NCBI RefSeq assembly: GCF_030813495.1
Contig: NZ_JAUSUI010000003.1
Span: 1 to 64,000 of the forward strand
Direction: 5' to 3'
DNA: 64,000 nt
Origin: Ancylobacter polymorphus
GTDB taxonomy: Bacteria > Pseudomonadota > Alphaproteobacteria > Rhizobiales > Xanthobacteraceae
The stretch's first letter is position 1. The number at the start of each line of letters is the position of its first letter. Of this stretch, positions 1 through 8,177 are shown one piece after another. The position numbers and the translations under genes were made by a program. Under the pieces are notes generated by a model, which saw only the letters and a program-made list of their open reading frames with translations, was not told where the DNA came from and ran no database searches.

Positions 1-18
1 TGTGCTGATCTCGCTCAC
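1..18 (-). CDS. 5' end of a conjugation gene leaving the window (trbB expected)
   Basis: A GTG codon at 18-16 opens a frame reading MSEIST before the window ends. A strong ribosome-binding site (GGAGGAGG on the minus strand, about 23-33) sits at the right distance. In this ICE family traG and a copG-like gene are followed by trbB, the ATPase of the mating-pair apparatus, so trbB is the expected product. Only six codons are visible and the identity rests on gene order alone. Confidence 0.35.
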
Positions 19-178
19 GGACGCCTCCTCCAGTGGTGATGAACACATCCACTCTGACACATCGATGCCGTCAGGGGGCGTCCACCCCATCGCTTTTGGG
101 CCGCGGCTGTTGCCAGATCAATGACCGAAATGGGGCGCAAAACGAACGTCGCTGAAAGAGCAATCGAAGGGGTCAACT

Positions 179-619
179 TCAGCTGCCCCCCTCCTTCTCC
201 GGTCCCCCAACATCCTCCACGATCTCCTGCCGCAGCTGTGGCCCCTTCGCGAGACGCCGACCGAGCGCGCTTGTGTAGGCTGCGTAGCGCTCGGAGAGCT
301 TGGCCCGCGCGGCCTGGGCGGCGGGTTCGGGCAGCGCGGGGGTGGTGGCGAGCCAGAAGCGGATGAAGGTGGCGAAGGCCTCGGTCGAGATGCCGAGATC
401 GCGCTCCAGCCGCGCGAGGCGGCGATCAATCTGGCCGAGGCGTCTGGCAAGAGCTGCCTCCTGGCGCTCGGCGCTGTCGGGGGACAGGAAGGAGGCGATC
501 GCGGCCTGGGCAATCAGGGACATGGACTGGTCGCGCTGGGCGGCATAGTGCGCCAGCATGTCCATGATGTCGGGCTCGAGATAGACGGAAATCTGCGCTT
601 TCTTCGTGCGACCTGCCAT
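179..619 (-). CDS. CopG-like ribbon-helix-helix protein downstream of traG
   Basis: A protein of about 146 residues. The N-terminus (AQISVYLEPDIMDMLAHYA) has the beta-strand plus two-helix pattern of CopG/ribbon-helix-helix DNA-binding proteins. The middle is rich in Arg/Glu heptads (ARRLGQIDRRLARLERDLG) and probably forms a coiled coil. I prefer the ATG at 619, where a GGAG lies 11 bases upstream. A GTG at 628 would overlap the traG stop. Genes like this regularly sit between traG and trbB in Rhizobiales ICEs. A regulatory role in the tra/trb operon is inferred from that position and the RHH fold; no target site is visible. Confidence 0.75.
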   Translation of the reverse strand: MAGRTKKAQISVYLEPDIMDMLAHYAAQRDQSMSLIAQAAIASFLSPDSAERQEAALARRLGQIDRRLARLERDLGISTEAFATFIRFWLATTPALPEPAAQAARAKLSERYAAYTSALGRRLAKGPQLRQEIVEDVGGPEKEGGS

Positions 620-624
620 GGCGA

Positions 625-2616
625 TCACAGCTCCATGCCGTCGTTGGGAGTTAGGCTGACCTGTCGGGCCACGCCTTGCATCAGTCCGGTCATGCGCCGG
701 TTCCGGGCGGGGACGCCGTCCATCTCGTCGTCGCGATCCAGACCGAACTCGAACTCGTTCTCGATGGGCTGGCTTTTCTCGACCGGCTTGACGCGGCTGA
801 GCTCGGGCTGAAGCCGGTGCTCCGACCCGGTCAGATCCTCGTCTCGACCTTCGATGGCGGCACTCCCACCCTTACTCTCCTGAGGCCTGGGCAACGGCAG
901 CGTGGTCCAGTCATCGTGTTGGACGGTCGGGCCACGAGACCGCGTTGGCGGCGGCAAAAGCCGGTCCCGGAAGCGCGCATCCTCGTAGTAGCGCGCCTTC
1001 TTCGCCCGGATCGGCGCAGTGCCGGCGACCATGATGATCTCGTCCGTGGGCGGCAGCTGCATGACCTCGCCGGGGGTGAGCAGCGGGCGGGCGGTCTCCG
1101 AGCGCGACACCATGAGATGACCCAGCCACGGTGAGAGCCGGTGACCGGCGTAGTTCTTCATCGCCTTCATCTCAGTGGCGGTGCCGAGCGCATCGGAGAC
1201 GCGCTTGGCGGTGCGCTCATCGTTCGTGGCGAAGCTCACCCGGACATGGCAGTTGTCGAGGATCGAGTTGTTCGGACCATAGGCCTTCTCGATCTGGTTC
1301 AGCGACTGGGCGATGAGGAAGGCTTTCAGGCCATAGCCGGCCATGAAGGCGAGCGCGCTCTCGAAGAAGTCGAGCCGCCCCAGCGCCGGAAACTCGTCGA
1401 GCATGAGCAGCAGACGATGGCGTGCGCTCTTCGCCTGCAGGTCCTCGGTGAGGCGGCGGCCGATCTGGTTGAGGAGGAGGCGGATCAACGGCTTGGTGCG
1501 GTTGATGTCGGAGGGTGGCACCACGAGGTAGAGCGTGGTCGGCGTTTTTGCAGCGACGATATCCGCGATGCGCCAGTCGCAGTGCCGCGTCACCTCGGCA
1601 ATCACCGGATCTCGGTACAGGCCGAGGAAGGACATCGCGGTGGAGAGCACGCCCGAGCGCTCATTGTCGGATTTGTTCAGCAGCTCGCGGGCGGCGCTGG
1701 CGATGACGGGATGCGGGCCCGCCTTGCCGAGGTGGGCGGTCTTCATCATGGCGTCGAGCGTGGTCTCGATCGGCCGCTTCGGATCAGAAAGGAAGGCGGC
1801 GACGCCGGCGAGCGTCTTGTTGGTCTCAGCATAGAGCACGTGGAGGATAGCGCCGACCAGCAGCGCGTGGCTGGTCTTCTCCCAGTGGTTTCGCTTTTCC
1901 AGAGAGCCTTCGGGGTCCACCAGGATGTCGGCGATGTTCTGGACGTCGCGGACTTCCCATTCACCGCGGCGCACCTCCAGCAGTGGATTATAGGCGGCGG
2001 ACTTGACGTTGGTCGGATCGAACAGCAGCACGCGGCCATGTCGGGCCCGGAAGCCGGCGGTGAGCTGCCAGTTCTCGCCCTTGATGTCGTGGACGATGGC
2101 CGATCCCGGCCAGGTCAGCAGCGAGGGCACCACCAGGCCGACGCCCTTGCCGGAGCGGGTCGGCGCGAAGCACAGCACGTGCTCGGGCCCATCATGGCGC
2201 AGATAGTTCCGTTCATACCGACCGAGGACGACGCCATCGGTGCCGAGGAGCCCGGCAGCGCGGACTTCCTCCCTTTCGGCCCAGCGCGCCGAACCATAGG
2301 TGTCGACCCGGGAGGCCTCGCGCGCCCGCCAGACCGACAGCGCAATGGCGACCGCGATGGAGAGGAAGCCGCCGGAGGCGGCGATCAGCGCCCCCCGGAA
2401 GAACACCTCCGGCGCATAGGCATCGAAAAAGTACCACCACCAGAAGAAGGCCGGCGGGTAGTAGATCGGCAGGCCGAGAAGCGCGAACCACGGCGCGCCC
2501 AACTGTGCCTGAAAGCCGAGGCACCAGGCCACATATTGTGTGGCGCCCCAGATGGCAGCCAACACGATCAGCAGCACGGTGAGGATCTGCCCCCAGAGGA
2601 TTTTCGTCGCCGACAT
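625..2616 (-). CDS. traG: Conjugal transfer coupling protein TraG (VirD4/T4CP family)
   Basis: A 663-residue inner-membrane ATPase that links the relaxase-DNA complex to the type IV secretion channel. Hydrophobic segments near residues 8-35 and 75-95 are the N-terminal membrane anchors. The Walker A motif is FAPTRSGKGVGLVVPS (about 150-165) and the Walker B region is LLLMLDEFPALGR (about 400-412), followed by AQSLNQIEKAYG. Length is normal for TraG. It lies just downstream of the relaxase on the same strand, 21 bases away, and its stop touches the next gene, so relaxase, coupling protein and the copG-like gene form one transfer unit. Confidence 0.95.
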   Translation of the reverse strand: MSATKILWGQILTVLLIVLAAIWGATQYVAWCLGFQAQLGAPWFALLGLPIYYPPAFFWWWYFFDAYAPEVFFRGALIAASGGFLSIAVAIALSVWRAREASRVDTYGSARWAEREEVRAAGLLGTDGVVLGRYERNYLRHDGPEHVLCFAPTRSGKGVGLVVPSLLTWPGSAIVHDIKGENWQLTAGFRARHGRVLLFDPTNVKSAAYNPLLEVRRGEWEVRDVQNIADILVDPEGSLEKRNHWEKTSHALLVGAILHVLYAETNKTLAGVAAFLSDPKRPIETTLDAMMKTAHLGKAGPHPVIASAARELLNKSDNERSGVLSTAMSFLGLYRDPVIAEVTRHCDWRIADIVAAKTPTTLYLVVPPSDINRTKPLIRLLLNQIGRRLTEDLQAKSARHRLLLMLDEFPALGRLDFFESALAFMAGYGLKAFLIAQSLNQIEKAYGPNNSILDNCHVRVSFATNDERTAKRVSDALGTATEMKAMKNYAGHRLSPWLGHLMVSRSETARPLLTPGEVMQLPPTDEIIMVAGTAPIRAKKARYYEDARFRDRLLPPPTRSRGPTVQHDDWTTLPLPRPQESKGGSAAIEGRDEDLTGSEHRLQPELSRVKPVEKSQPIENEFEFGLDRDDEMDGVPARNRRMTGLMQGVARQVSLTPNDGMEL

Positions 2617-2637
2617 GGTGATGATCTTTCTCTCGGG

Positions 2638-4377
2638 TCAGAGGCCGAGGCCGCGCTTGCGACCGAAACTCCAGTCGACGCCACCATTGTCACGGGCGAC
2701 ACCGGAGACATGCTTGCCGAGCTGGCGCTCCAGAGAGGGTGACCAGGGCACGAGCTGGAAGCCGAGCCCGTCGTCGAGCATGGCGAAGCGGCCGGAGGCG
2801 AGGTTGAGGCGCTGGCGATACGTACCGGCGACATACTCGCCGCTACCGGCCTTGTTGAACGGCAGCCCGGTCTCGGCAGCGAGCTTCTCCCCCACGGCCT
2901 CCAGTTCCCGGCGGCGGAGCGTGTCGATGAGGTTGCGGGCGAAGACGACGCGCTGACCTTGTCGCTCGGCCAGCCCCTCGCGGACGAGATGCTCGGCGCG
3001 CCGGTCAAGTGCCTGGCTCACCTCCGCGCCGAAGCCGCCGTCCGACAGAGCGACGGGGTCACGCGCAATGGCCTGCCGGTCGAGCCAGGTGGCGCCGGTC
3101 GCCGTGACCTGATGGGCGAGATCGAGATCGGAGCGCACCGCGAGCGCGACACGCCGTTTACCGTGCGCATCATCGAAGGTTCGGAGCTCGACGATGGCGC
3201 CGGCCGCACCGTCACCAGCGGCATCGAGATCGGGCAGCCGGATGTGATGGGAACGCCCGTCCACGCCATCGACGATGGCAAAGGCGGAGCCGTGGAGTTC
3301 ATCATCGAGGCCGCGCGCGACCAGCCGGCCGATCACCGGTACGTCGAGGCTCTCGGCGGCGAGGACATAACTCGCCATACCGCGCTCGATGCCGCGTTCG
3401 GTGAGGGCGCGGTGCATGCGCTTGATGATGTCGCCGCGCTCCCCCAGCCCGCGCAGGGTGGCTTCCGCTTCCGGCTCCATCACCCATTGCGCGTTGCCGA
3501 TCTCGGTGGCGAGGCCGAGCGCCTCGAGCTTCCGGAGGCGCCCAATCTTCAGTGAATGGTGGTCATTCGGCTGTTGGCCGGGAGCCGGCGCCATGTCGAT
3601 GATGCCGCTCTCGCGGGTCTCGCGGAGAAGCTGGCGGTCGAGCTCGGTCCAGCGTTCAGCCTCGATCTGGCGTTCCAAACTCCGGCGGATATCGAGCTCG
3701 GTGCGGGGGCCGAGTTCTTGGGTGATCAGGTCACGGGCGCGATCGCGCATGCCCTCCTTGATGTAGTCGCGGGAGATCACGAGATCCTGGCCATCGTCGC
3801 GGCGGCCGCGCACGATCAGATGCACATGGGGATGCTCGGTGTTCCAGTGATCGACGGCGACCCAGTCGAGCCCGGTGCCGTGGTCCTTCTCCATCTGCCG
3901 GGTGAGGTCACGGGTGAAGGCCTGCAGGTCTTCCATCTCCAGGGCGTCGTCGGGCGAGACGATGAATCGGAAATGGTGACGGTCCTCGCGGCAGCGCTCA
4001 GCGAAGGCGTCGACATCCGCGCTGTCGCTCTCGGGACCGAACAGCCGCGCCTCCTCGCCATTGCGGGTCACCCCCTCGCGGCGAAGATAGGTGAGGTGCT
4101 GACTGAGGGAGCCCGCGCTGGCCGTGTGTCGGACGACGCGGGCCTTCACCACGGCGCCGCGTGAGCGTGGCGTGATCCGGCGGCTGGCCTGAAGGCTGGC
4201 GACCTGTCCGCTGCCGAAGCGCGAGCGGTTGCCGGTGGCGATCTTGGCCGAGCGAGAGACCCCGCCGCCGGCCTTCCGGGCCGCAGCGAGCGCCTGGGCG
4301 ACGAAGGGGCGGGCCTGCTGGGCGCGGGTCGAGCGGATGCGGCCGGGACGGACTCGGAACTCGCGGTCATCGCTCAT
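2638..4377 (-). CDS. rlxS: Relaxase/mobilization nuclease with DUF3363 domain (RlxS-like, MOBP)
   Basis: A 579-residue relaxase that nicks oriT and pilots the single strand during conjugation. The start is the ATG at 4377 (MSDDREFRVRPGRIRSTRAQQARPF), the usual N-terminus of this family; an upstream in-frame extension has no family support. Motif III, WNTEHPHVHLIVRG, carries the histidine triad for metal binding. The upstream HLTYLRREG is the part of the relaxase domain expected before it. The C-terminal half (about 290 onward) is the DUF3363 region. It matches RlxS of Mesorhizobium ICEs in neighbours and layout. A hairpin cluster with an IncP-like nic consensus lies directly upstream. Confidence 0.9.
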   Translation of the reverse strand: MSDDREFRVRPGRIRSTRAQQARPFVAQALAAARKAGGGVSRSAKIATGNRSRFGSGQVASLQASRRITPRSRGAVVKARVVRHTASAGSLSQHLTYLRREGVTRNGEEARLFGPESDSADVDAFAERCREDRHHFRFIVSPDDALEMEDLQAFTRDLTRQMEKDHGTGLDWVAVDHWNTEHPHVHLIVRGRRDDGQDLVISRDYIKEGMRDRARDLITQELGPRTELDIRRSLERQIEAERWTELDRQLLRETRESGIIDMAPAPGQQPNDHHSLKIGRLRKLEALGLATEIGNAQWVMEPEAEATLRGLGERGDIIKRMHRALTERGIERGMASYVLAAESLDVPVIGRLVARGLDDELHGSAFAIVDGVDGRSHHIRLPDLDAAGDGAAGAIVELRTFDDAHGKRRVALAVRSDLDLAHQVTATGATWLDRQAIARDPVALSDGGFGAEVSQALDRRAEHLVREGLAERQGQRVVFARNLIDTLRRRELEAVGEKLAAETGLPFNKAGSGEYVAGTYRQRLNLASGRFAMLDDGLGFQLVPWSPSLERQLGKHVSGVARDNGGVDWSFGRKRGLGL

Positions 4378-4387
4378 GGCGAAGCCT

Positions 4388-4532
4388 CGCAATGTGCGGA
4401 AAATCGTTGATGCGGTGCCATTTGCGGCACGCGCAAACCTTGTGGTTCGGCTCCACAAGGTGCCGAAGGCACAGGAAAGACGTGCAGAAACAACACCCCG
4501 ACCGCAGCGCAATGTGCGCCCTTTTATCCTGC
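4388..4532. other. Candidate origin of transfer (oriT) upstream of the relaxase
   Basis: The region holds several hairpins. These are GTGCC/GGCAC at 4415-4430, ACCTTGTGG/CCACAAGGT at 4437-4461, GTGCC-GAA-GGCAC at 4460-4472 and GCGCA-ATG-TGCGC at 4507-4519. The 11-mer CGCAATGTGCG occurs twice (4388-4398, 4508-4518). Six bases after the last hairpin is TATCCTGC (4525-4532), a perfect match to the IncP/RP4-type nic consensus YATCCTG|Y, which puts the nick after 4531 on the plus strand. Transfer from there would bring the tra genes in last. The assignment is an inference from structure, consensus and position. Confidence 0.55.
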
Positions 4533-4559
4533 CCTCCTAATCGGTCGCACTTTTGGTGA

Positions 4560-6200
4560 TCTTCCTGCCATCGTCGTTTCTCCATGAATCTGCGAAGATA
4601 TACGAAACTGTTCTCTACAGCGCGCCTGCGCCGCCTGGCCGTGAGTTCCGATGCGCCGTGCACTCCTCCGCGCTCATCGACGGGAGATTCCAGCTGCCCA
4701 TGAGCAGCGTCCGAACCGTCGCGGCGCAATTTCCCATCGGTCTGACGGAGCATCATCACAGGCACTCGGGCGCGGTCCGGCCGTCTTGCGATCGGCGCGG
4801 CCGCAGGCAAGATAGCGTGCGTTCCGTCGTGGATGGTCTGCATCGGTCCTCATCCGCCGGGGCGGATCTCCATGTTCAGGCCGCGTCGGTCGTCCTGCGG
4901 CCGCGCTGCGTTTGCTGTGTCGTTGGACGGGTCATGCGTGCGCTCCCAGAAGCTTGCGGCCCTTGACCTGCGCGCGCCGTTCGGTCGCGGTCTCACTCGC
5001 CGCCGGGTCGCCGACATAGAAGGTTCCGTCGCTCCACATGGCGTGCATGATGACGGCGAGCTTGCGCGCAACCGCCACCACCGCTTTGCGGTGGCAGGAG
5101 CGTTTGGCGATCTGCTGCCCCCAGCTTTTGACCTTGTCCGTGCCCTTGAACCGGGTCAGCAAACCGGACGCCGCCTCGTAGAGCGCGCTGCGCACATCGG
5201 CATCGCCGGCTTTCGAGATCCGCCCCTGAACGTCGATCGACGTGCCGGACTGCCAGCGTTTCGATGTCAGCCCGAAGTAAGCCGCAACGTCGCGCGAACG
5301 GCGGAACCGTGTCGGATCATCGATCGCCGTCATGAACGACAAGGCCGTCACCGGCCCGACGCCGGGGATTGCCAGGAAGCGTCGGCACAGCTCGGTGCGC
5401 GCCACGATCTTCACGACGAGATCGTGCAAGCGGCCATACTGCTTCCACAGCGCGGCGCGGGCCGTCAGCATGGCGTCCATCAGCTCGCTCGACAGCGGAT
5501 CATGCGCCACCGCCTCACGCACCGCCTGATCGAAAGCGCCTCGCGATGTGGCGCCGAGCTTGATGCCGAAACTCTTCAGCGAATGACGGATCGCGTTCTC
5601 CAGATCGAGAAATTTGCGTTTGAGATTGCGCCGGTGCGTCAGTAACAGGCGCATCCGGTAGCAATCTTCCGTCTTCACATGTGCGGCCCGGAACCAGCCG
5701 GTGCGCATGATGTGCGCGATGCCGAGCGCGTCCATTTCGTCGGTCTTGTTGCGCTGCGCCGCCATCGCGGCGCGCACATGCTGCGTCTCCAGACAGATCA
5801 CCGGCAGGCCGAGCTTGGCGAGTTCGGGATGCAGCCAGGGCGACAGTGAACCTGCTTCGTGGCCAACGCGTCGCAGCCGCGCCGCGAAAGGTTTCAGCAC
5901 TGCGAACAGTGCCTCCGGCTCGGTCGCCACTTTGACCGTCAGATGCACGTCGCCGCGATCGTCAACGACGCACACCGCCGTCTCGTCAATTGCGACATCC
6001 AGCCCGCAAAAATACTCCATCAGCCGCCTCCTGCGTGGTTTGACGGCCACGACAGTATCAGCGCTGGAAACCGCGGCTGTCGGACCAGGTGCGGCCTGCC
6101 GATTACGGGCGGCACTCGTGCGGTCGTCGTCTCTGTCATGCGCCTCCCGGCCCTCCATGGAGCGCCGGAACCCGCCAGAATGCGAAAGCCGGTCGGCGTG
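4560..6200 (-). mobile_element. IS110-family insertion sequence (ends approximate)
   Basis: A complete IS110-type transposase gene (4932-6020) sits between the lytic transglycosylase gene and the oriT/relaxase region, which are normally close neighbours. IS110 elements have no classical terminal inverted repeats, so I cannot fix the ends. The limits given are the outer bounds set by the flanking ICE features. The 4546-4931 stretch downstream of the gene has no credible ORF. It includes a hairpin ATCCGCC-GG-GGCGGAT (4852-4867). The 6021-6201 stretch upstream is where the family usually encodes its guide (bridge) RNA. Confidence 0.6.
4932..6020 (-). CDS. IS110-family transposase (DEDD recombinase)
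   Basis: A 362-residue protein starting at the ATG at 6020 (MEYFCGLDVAIDETAVCVVDD). The frame stays open far upstream, but the family begins at the GLDV motif. The N-terminal DEDD RuvC-like domain shows D in GLDVAIDE, E in GHEAGSLSPWL and DEMDALGIAHIM. The C-terminal Transposase_20 domain shows LAIPGVGPVTALSFMTAIDD and the Ser-containing YFGLTSKRWQSGTS. All expected motifs are present and the frame is intact, so the enzyme is probably functional. It separates the parA-to-LT operon from oriT and the relaxase gene. Confidence 0.92.
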   Translation of the reverse strand: MEYFCGLDVAIDETAVCVVDDRGDVHLTVKVATEPEALFAVLKPFAARLRRVGHEAGSLSPWLHPELAKLGLPVICLETQHVRAAMAAQRNKTDEMDALGIAHIMRTGWFRAAHVKTEDCYRMRLLLTHRRNLKRKFLDLENAIRHSLKSFGIKLGATSRGAFDQAVREAVAHDPLSSELMDAMLTARAALWKQYGRLHDLVVKIVARTELCRRFLAIPGVGPVTALSFMTAIDDPTRFRRSRDVAAYFGLTSKRWQSGTSIDVQGRISKAGDADVRSALYEAASGLLTRFKGTDKVKSWGQQIAKRSCHRKAVVAVARKLAVIMHAMWSDGTFYVGDPAASETATERRAQVKGRKLLGAHA

Positions 6201-6201
6201 G

Positions 6202-6864
6202 TCATGGAGCCCTCCGCGATGGCAAAGGTGCAACGAAGAGCGTGCTCGATCGCGGGGTGAGGAGCGCCGCATCGGTGGGATTGCTGCGCGCAGTCTGTGC
6301 GGCGAACAGCGGCGCCTTGCGCCAGCTTTGCGCCGTTGGCCGCACCAATTCCGTAGCGCCGGCTGCAGACTCTTTGTCGATGATCGGCGCCAACGCTGCG
6401 ATGTAAGTGCGCGTCTCCTGCGGCAGCGGCGTGCCGGCAAGCGACGCCTCATAGCGCGCCGGCCCGGCATTGTAGGCCGCGAGCATGGCGCGGGTGCTGC
6501 CATAGCGGTCATGGAGCTGGCGCAGATGGGCAGCGCCGGCGAGGATGTTGTCGCGCGGGTCGAACGGATCGGCGCCGAGACCGTGATGGACGCGAAGCTC
6601 GTCCCAGGTCGCGGGCATGATCTGCATCAGCCCCATGGCACCGGCATGCGAGACGGCGCGCGGATCGCCGCCGCTCTCGGCCCGCAGGACGGCTCGGATC
6701 CAGACGGCTGGAAGCTCAAAGCGCTGCGCAGCCTCGTCGATAAAGTCGGCGTAGGAGGTGACAGCATTCGCCAAGGTCGGCGACATGGTCTGCGCGGCGG
6801 CAGAGCCGGGCGAGGCGCCGCCGATCAGCAGTCCGGATGCGAGAAAGAGCACAGCGCGATGCAT
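6202..6864 (-). CDS. Lytic transglycosylase of the conjugation machinery
   Basis: A 220-residue periplasmic enzyme that opens peptidoglycan for assembly of the mating channel. The start at 6864 (MHRAVLFLASGLLIGGASPGSAAAQ) gives a clear signal peptide and sits one base after the traF stop. The SLT domain shows the catalytic glutamate in RAESGGDP, then AGAMGLMQIMPATWDELR and AYNAGPARYE. It is the last gene of the coupled parA-RHH-DUF2840-traF-LT series. An equivalent gene follows traF in Mesorhizobium ICEs. The IS110 insertion begins shortly after its stop. Confidence 0.92.
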   Translation of the reverse strand: MHRAVLFLASGLLIGGASPGSAAAQTMSPTLANAVTSYADFIDEAAQRFELPAVWIRAVLRAESGGDPRAVSHAGAMGLMQIMPATWDELRVHHGLGADPFDPRDNILAGAAHLRQLHDRYGSTRAMLAAYNAGPARYEASLAGTPLPQETRTYIAALAPIIDKESAAGATELVRPTAQSWRKAPLFAAQTARSNPTDAALLTPRSSTLFVAPLPSRRAP

Positions 6865-6865
6865 G

Positions 6866-7411
6866 TCAGCGCACCGCCGCGCGCCAGACGAAGTCACTGT
6901 TGCCGGCTTCATCCGTGAGGAGTGGCATCGCACGACCGATGACGGTCCCGTCTGAGATCGGCCCGAAGTAGCGCCCGTCGAGACTGTCGCCGACGTTCGG
7001 GTTCATCAGGAACACTTCGCCAGCCGCGATACGCCGGCAGCCCTGCCAGACCGGCAGATCGCGGCCCATGCGGTCGCGCGGCAGCGCTTCGCCAAGCGGT
7101 ACGCCATCGACGGTGATGGCGTTGCCGAGGCGGCAGACTTCCTGTCCCGGGAGCCCCATCACACGCTTCAGCAGCGGCGTGCCTTCGCCGATATAGCCAC
7201 GCGCGATGAGGAACGCGGCGAGCGGCGGCGGCTGCATCACCGCGACCAGATCGGTGATCTCGAGATGATCCGCCGGCTCGACCGAGTAGAGCCCGACAGG
7301 AACGCTCGCCGAGACATTCCAGATCAGCTTCAGCGGCGTCGGCAGCGTGGCGGCGTAGGCCATGCCGACGCTGGCGGCCGCAGCCATCAGCACATAGGCG
7401 GCGCGGTTCAT
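6866..7411 (-). CDS. traF: TraF-type S26 signal peptidase
   Basis: A 181-residue membrane peptidase; in IncP-like systems TraF cyclises or matures the pilin TrbC. The ATG at 7411 overlaps the preceding stop by the ATGA arrangement and gives an N-terminal hydrophobic segment (AAYVLMAAAASVGMAYAA). The nucleophile Ser is in SASVPVGLYSV and the general-base Lys in LLKRVMGLPGQEV. The C-terminal box GDSLDGRYFGPI is the usual last S26 motif. It is translationally coupled to DUF2840 upstream and to the lytic transglycosylase downstream. Confidence 0.93.
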   Translation of the reverse strand: MNRAAYVLMAAAASVGMAYAATLPTPLKLIWNVSASVPVGLYSVEPADHLEITDLVAVMQPPPLAAFLIARGYIGEGTPLLKRVMGLPGQEVCRLGNAITVDGVPLGEALPRDRMGRDLPVWQGCRRIAAGEVFLMNPNVGDSLDGRYFGPISDGTVIGRAMPLLTDEAGNSDFVWRAAVR

Positions 7412-7929
7412 TGACCGCACTCCCGCCGCTTCAGCCACGCCTGATGGCGCTCTATCGTGTAGGCGCGCGGCTCGAAGCCGACGCTGACGCGGTGCGCGAC
7501 ATGCCCCCAGTGGTCAGGAGCGACGGTCGCCGCATCGATGCCGATCGCTTCGATAGCGTCGATGTGCTGAAGGATTTTCTCGACCTTCGGCCAGCCATCG
7601 ACCCGCAGCAGGATCTCGCCGCCGGGGCGCACGAAGGGCAGCGTCTGGTAGCCGTCGCCCGGTGCCACGCAGCGCACGATGTCGAGGCGGGAGGCCACGG
7701 TGCCGAAGTCGTTCGACGCCCACCGGACAAAGGCGAAGATGGAGCCGGGAGGGAAAGACAGGATGCGCCGGCGGCGATCCAATAGCTGCTCATTTGCGTG
7801 ATGGCCGAAGCGAATCCAGTTCTCGATGCGCTTCTCGATATGGGTCAGCTCGACATGGGTCAGGGCATCGGATGGGGGACTGGACGCGGAAGCCGTGCTG
7901 GCCGCACTGGGCGCAAACGCCGCGCTCAT
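7408..7929 (-). CDS. DUF2840 domain protein of the ICE transfer operon
   Basis: A 173-residue protein matching DUF2840, a family found almost only in Rhizobiales conjugative elements between parA and traF. The N-terminal 25 residues are Ser/Ala-rich and low complexity. The conserved core runs from LTHVELTHIEKRIENWIRFG to YTIERHQAWLKRRECGQ. No catalytic motif is visible. It overlaps the genes on both sides by ATGA, so it is produced together with the Par proteins and TraF. Its biochemical role is unknown. Confidence 0.85.
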   Translation of the reverse strand: MSAAFAPSAASTASASSPPSDALTHVELTHIEKRIENWIRFGHHANEQLLDRRRRILSFPPGSIFAFVRWASNDFGTVASRLDIVRCVAPGDGYQTLPFVRPGGEILLRVDGWPKVEKILQHIDAIEAIGIDAATVAPDHWGHVAHRVSVGFEPRAYTIERHQAWLKRRECGQ

Positions 7930-8177
7930 GGCAGATCTCCAGACTGGGGAGGGAATTCACGCGCGAGGAGGTCGCGCAGCATCTCGGCGACGGTGACGCC
8001 GCGCCGGAAGGCGGCGACCTTGATCCGCCCGCGCAGTTCGGGCGTCACATCGATGGTGAGGCGCGCGGTGAACGTGGCGCCGGGGCGGTGCTCTGGCGCG
8101 ACATTCGCCGCCTTGATCCAGTGCTCGGGATCGGCAGGTCGGGAGGCAAAGTCGCGGCGGATCGGGCGCTCGCTCAT
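7926..8177 (-). CDS. Small ribbon-helix-helix partition-type protein
   Basis: An 83-residue protein from the ATG at 8177 (MSERPIRRDFASRPADPEHWIKAA). The C-terminal half (FTARLTIDVTPELRGRIKVAAFRRGVTVAEMLRDLLAREF) has the RHH fold used by the small DNA-binding partners of ParA. The start overlaps the parA stop (ATGA) and the stop overlaps the DUF2840 start. A role as centromere-binding partner or repressor of the parA operon is likely from this position. The family is not the classical ParB. Confidence 0.82.
   Translation of the reverse strand: MSERPIRRDFASRPADPEHWIKAANVAPEHRPGATFTARLTIDVTPELRGRIKVAAFRRGVTVAEMLRDLLAREFPPQSGDLP

Noticed and set aside
6020-6205. 61-codon frame overlapping the lytic transglycosylase stop and the IS110 start
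   Set aside because: It overlaps neatly at both ends, but its low-complexity Pro/Arg/Gly content and lack of family make chance more likely. The region is better seen as the IS110 upstream end.
6021-6512. N-terminal extension of the IS110 transposase in the same frame
   Set aside because: The family starts at the GLDV block; the extension runs through the lytic transglycosylase gene in another frame.
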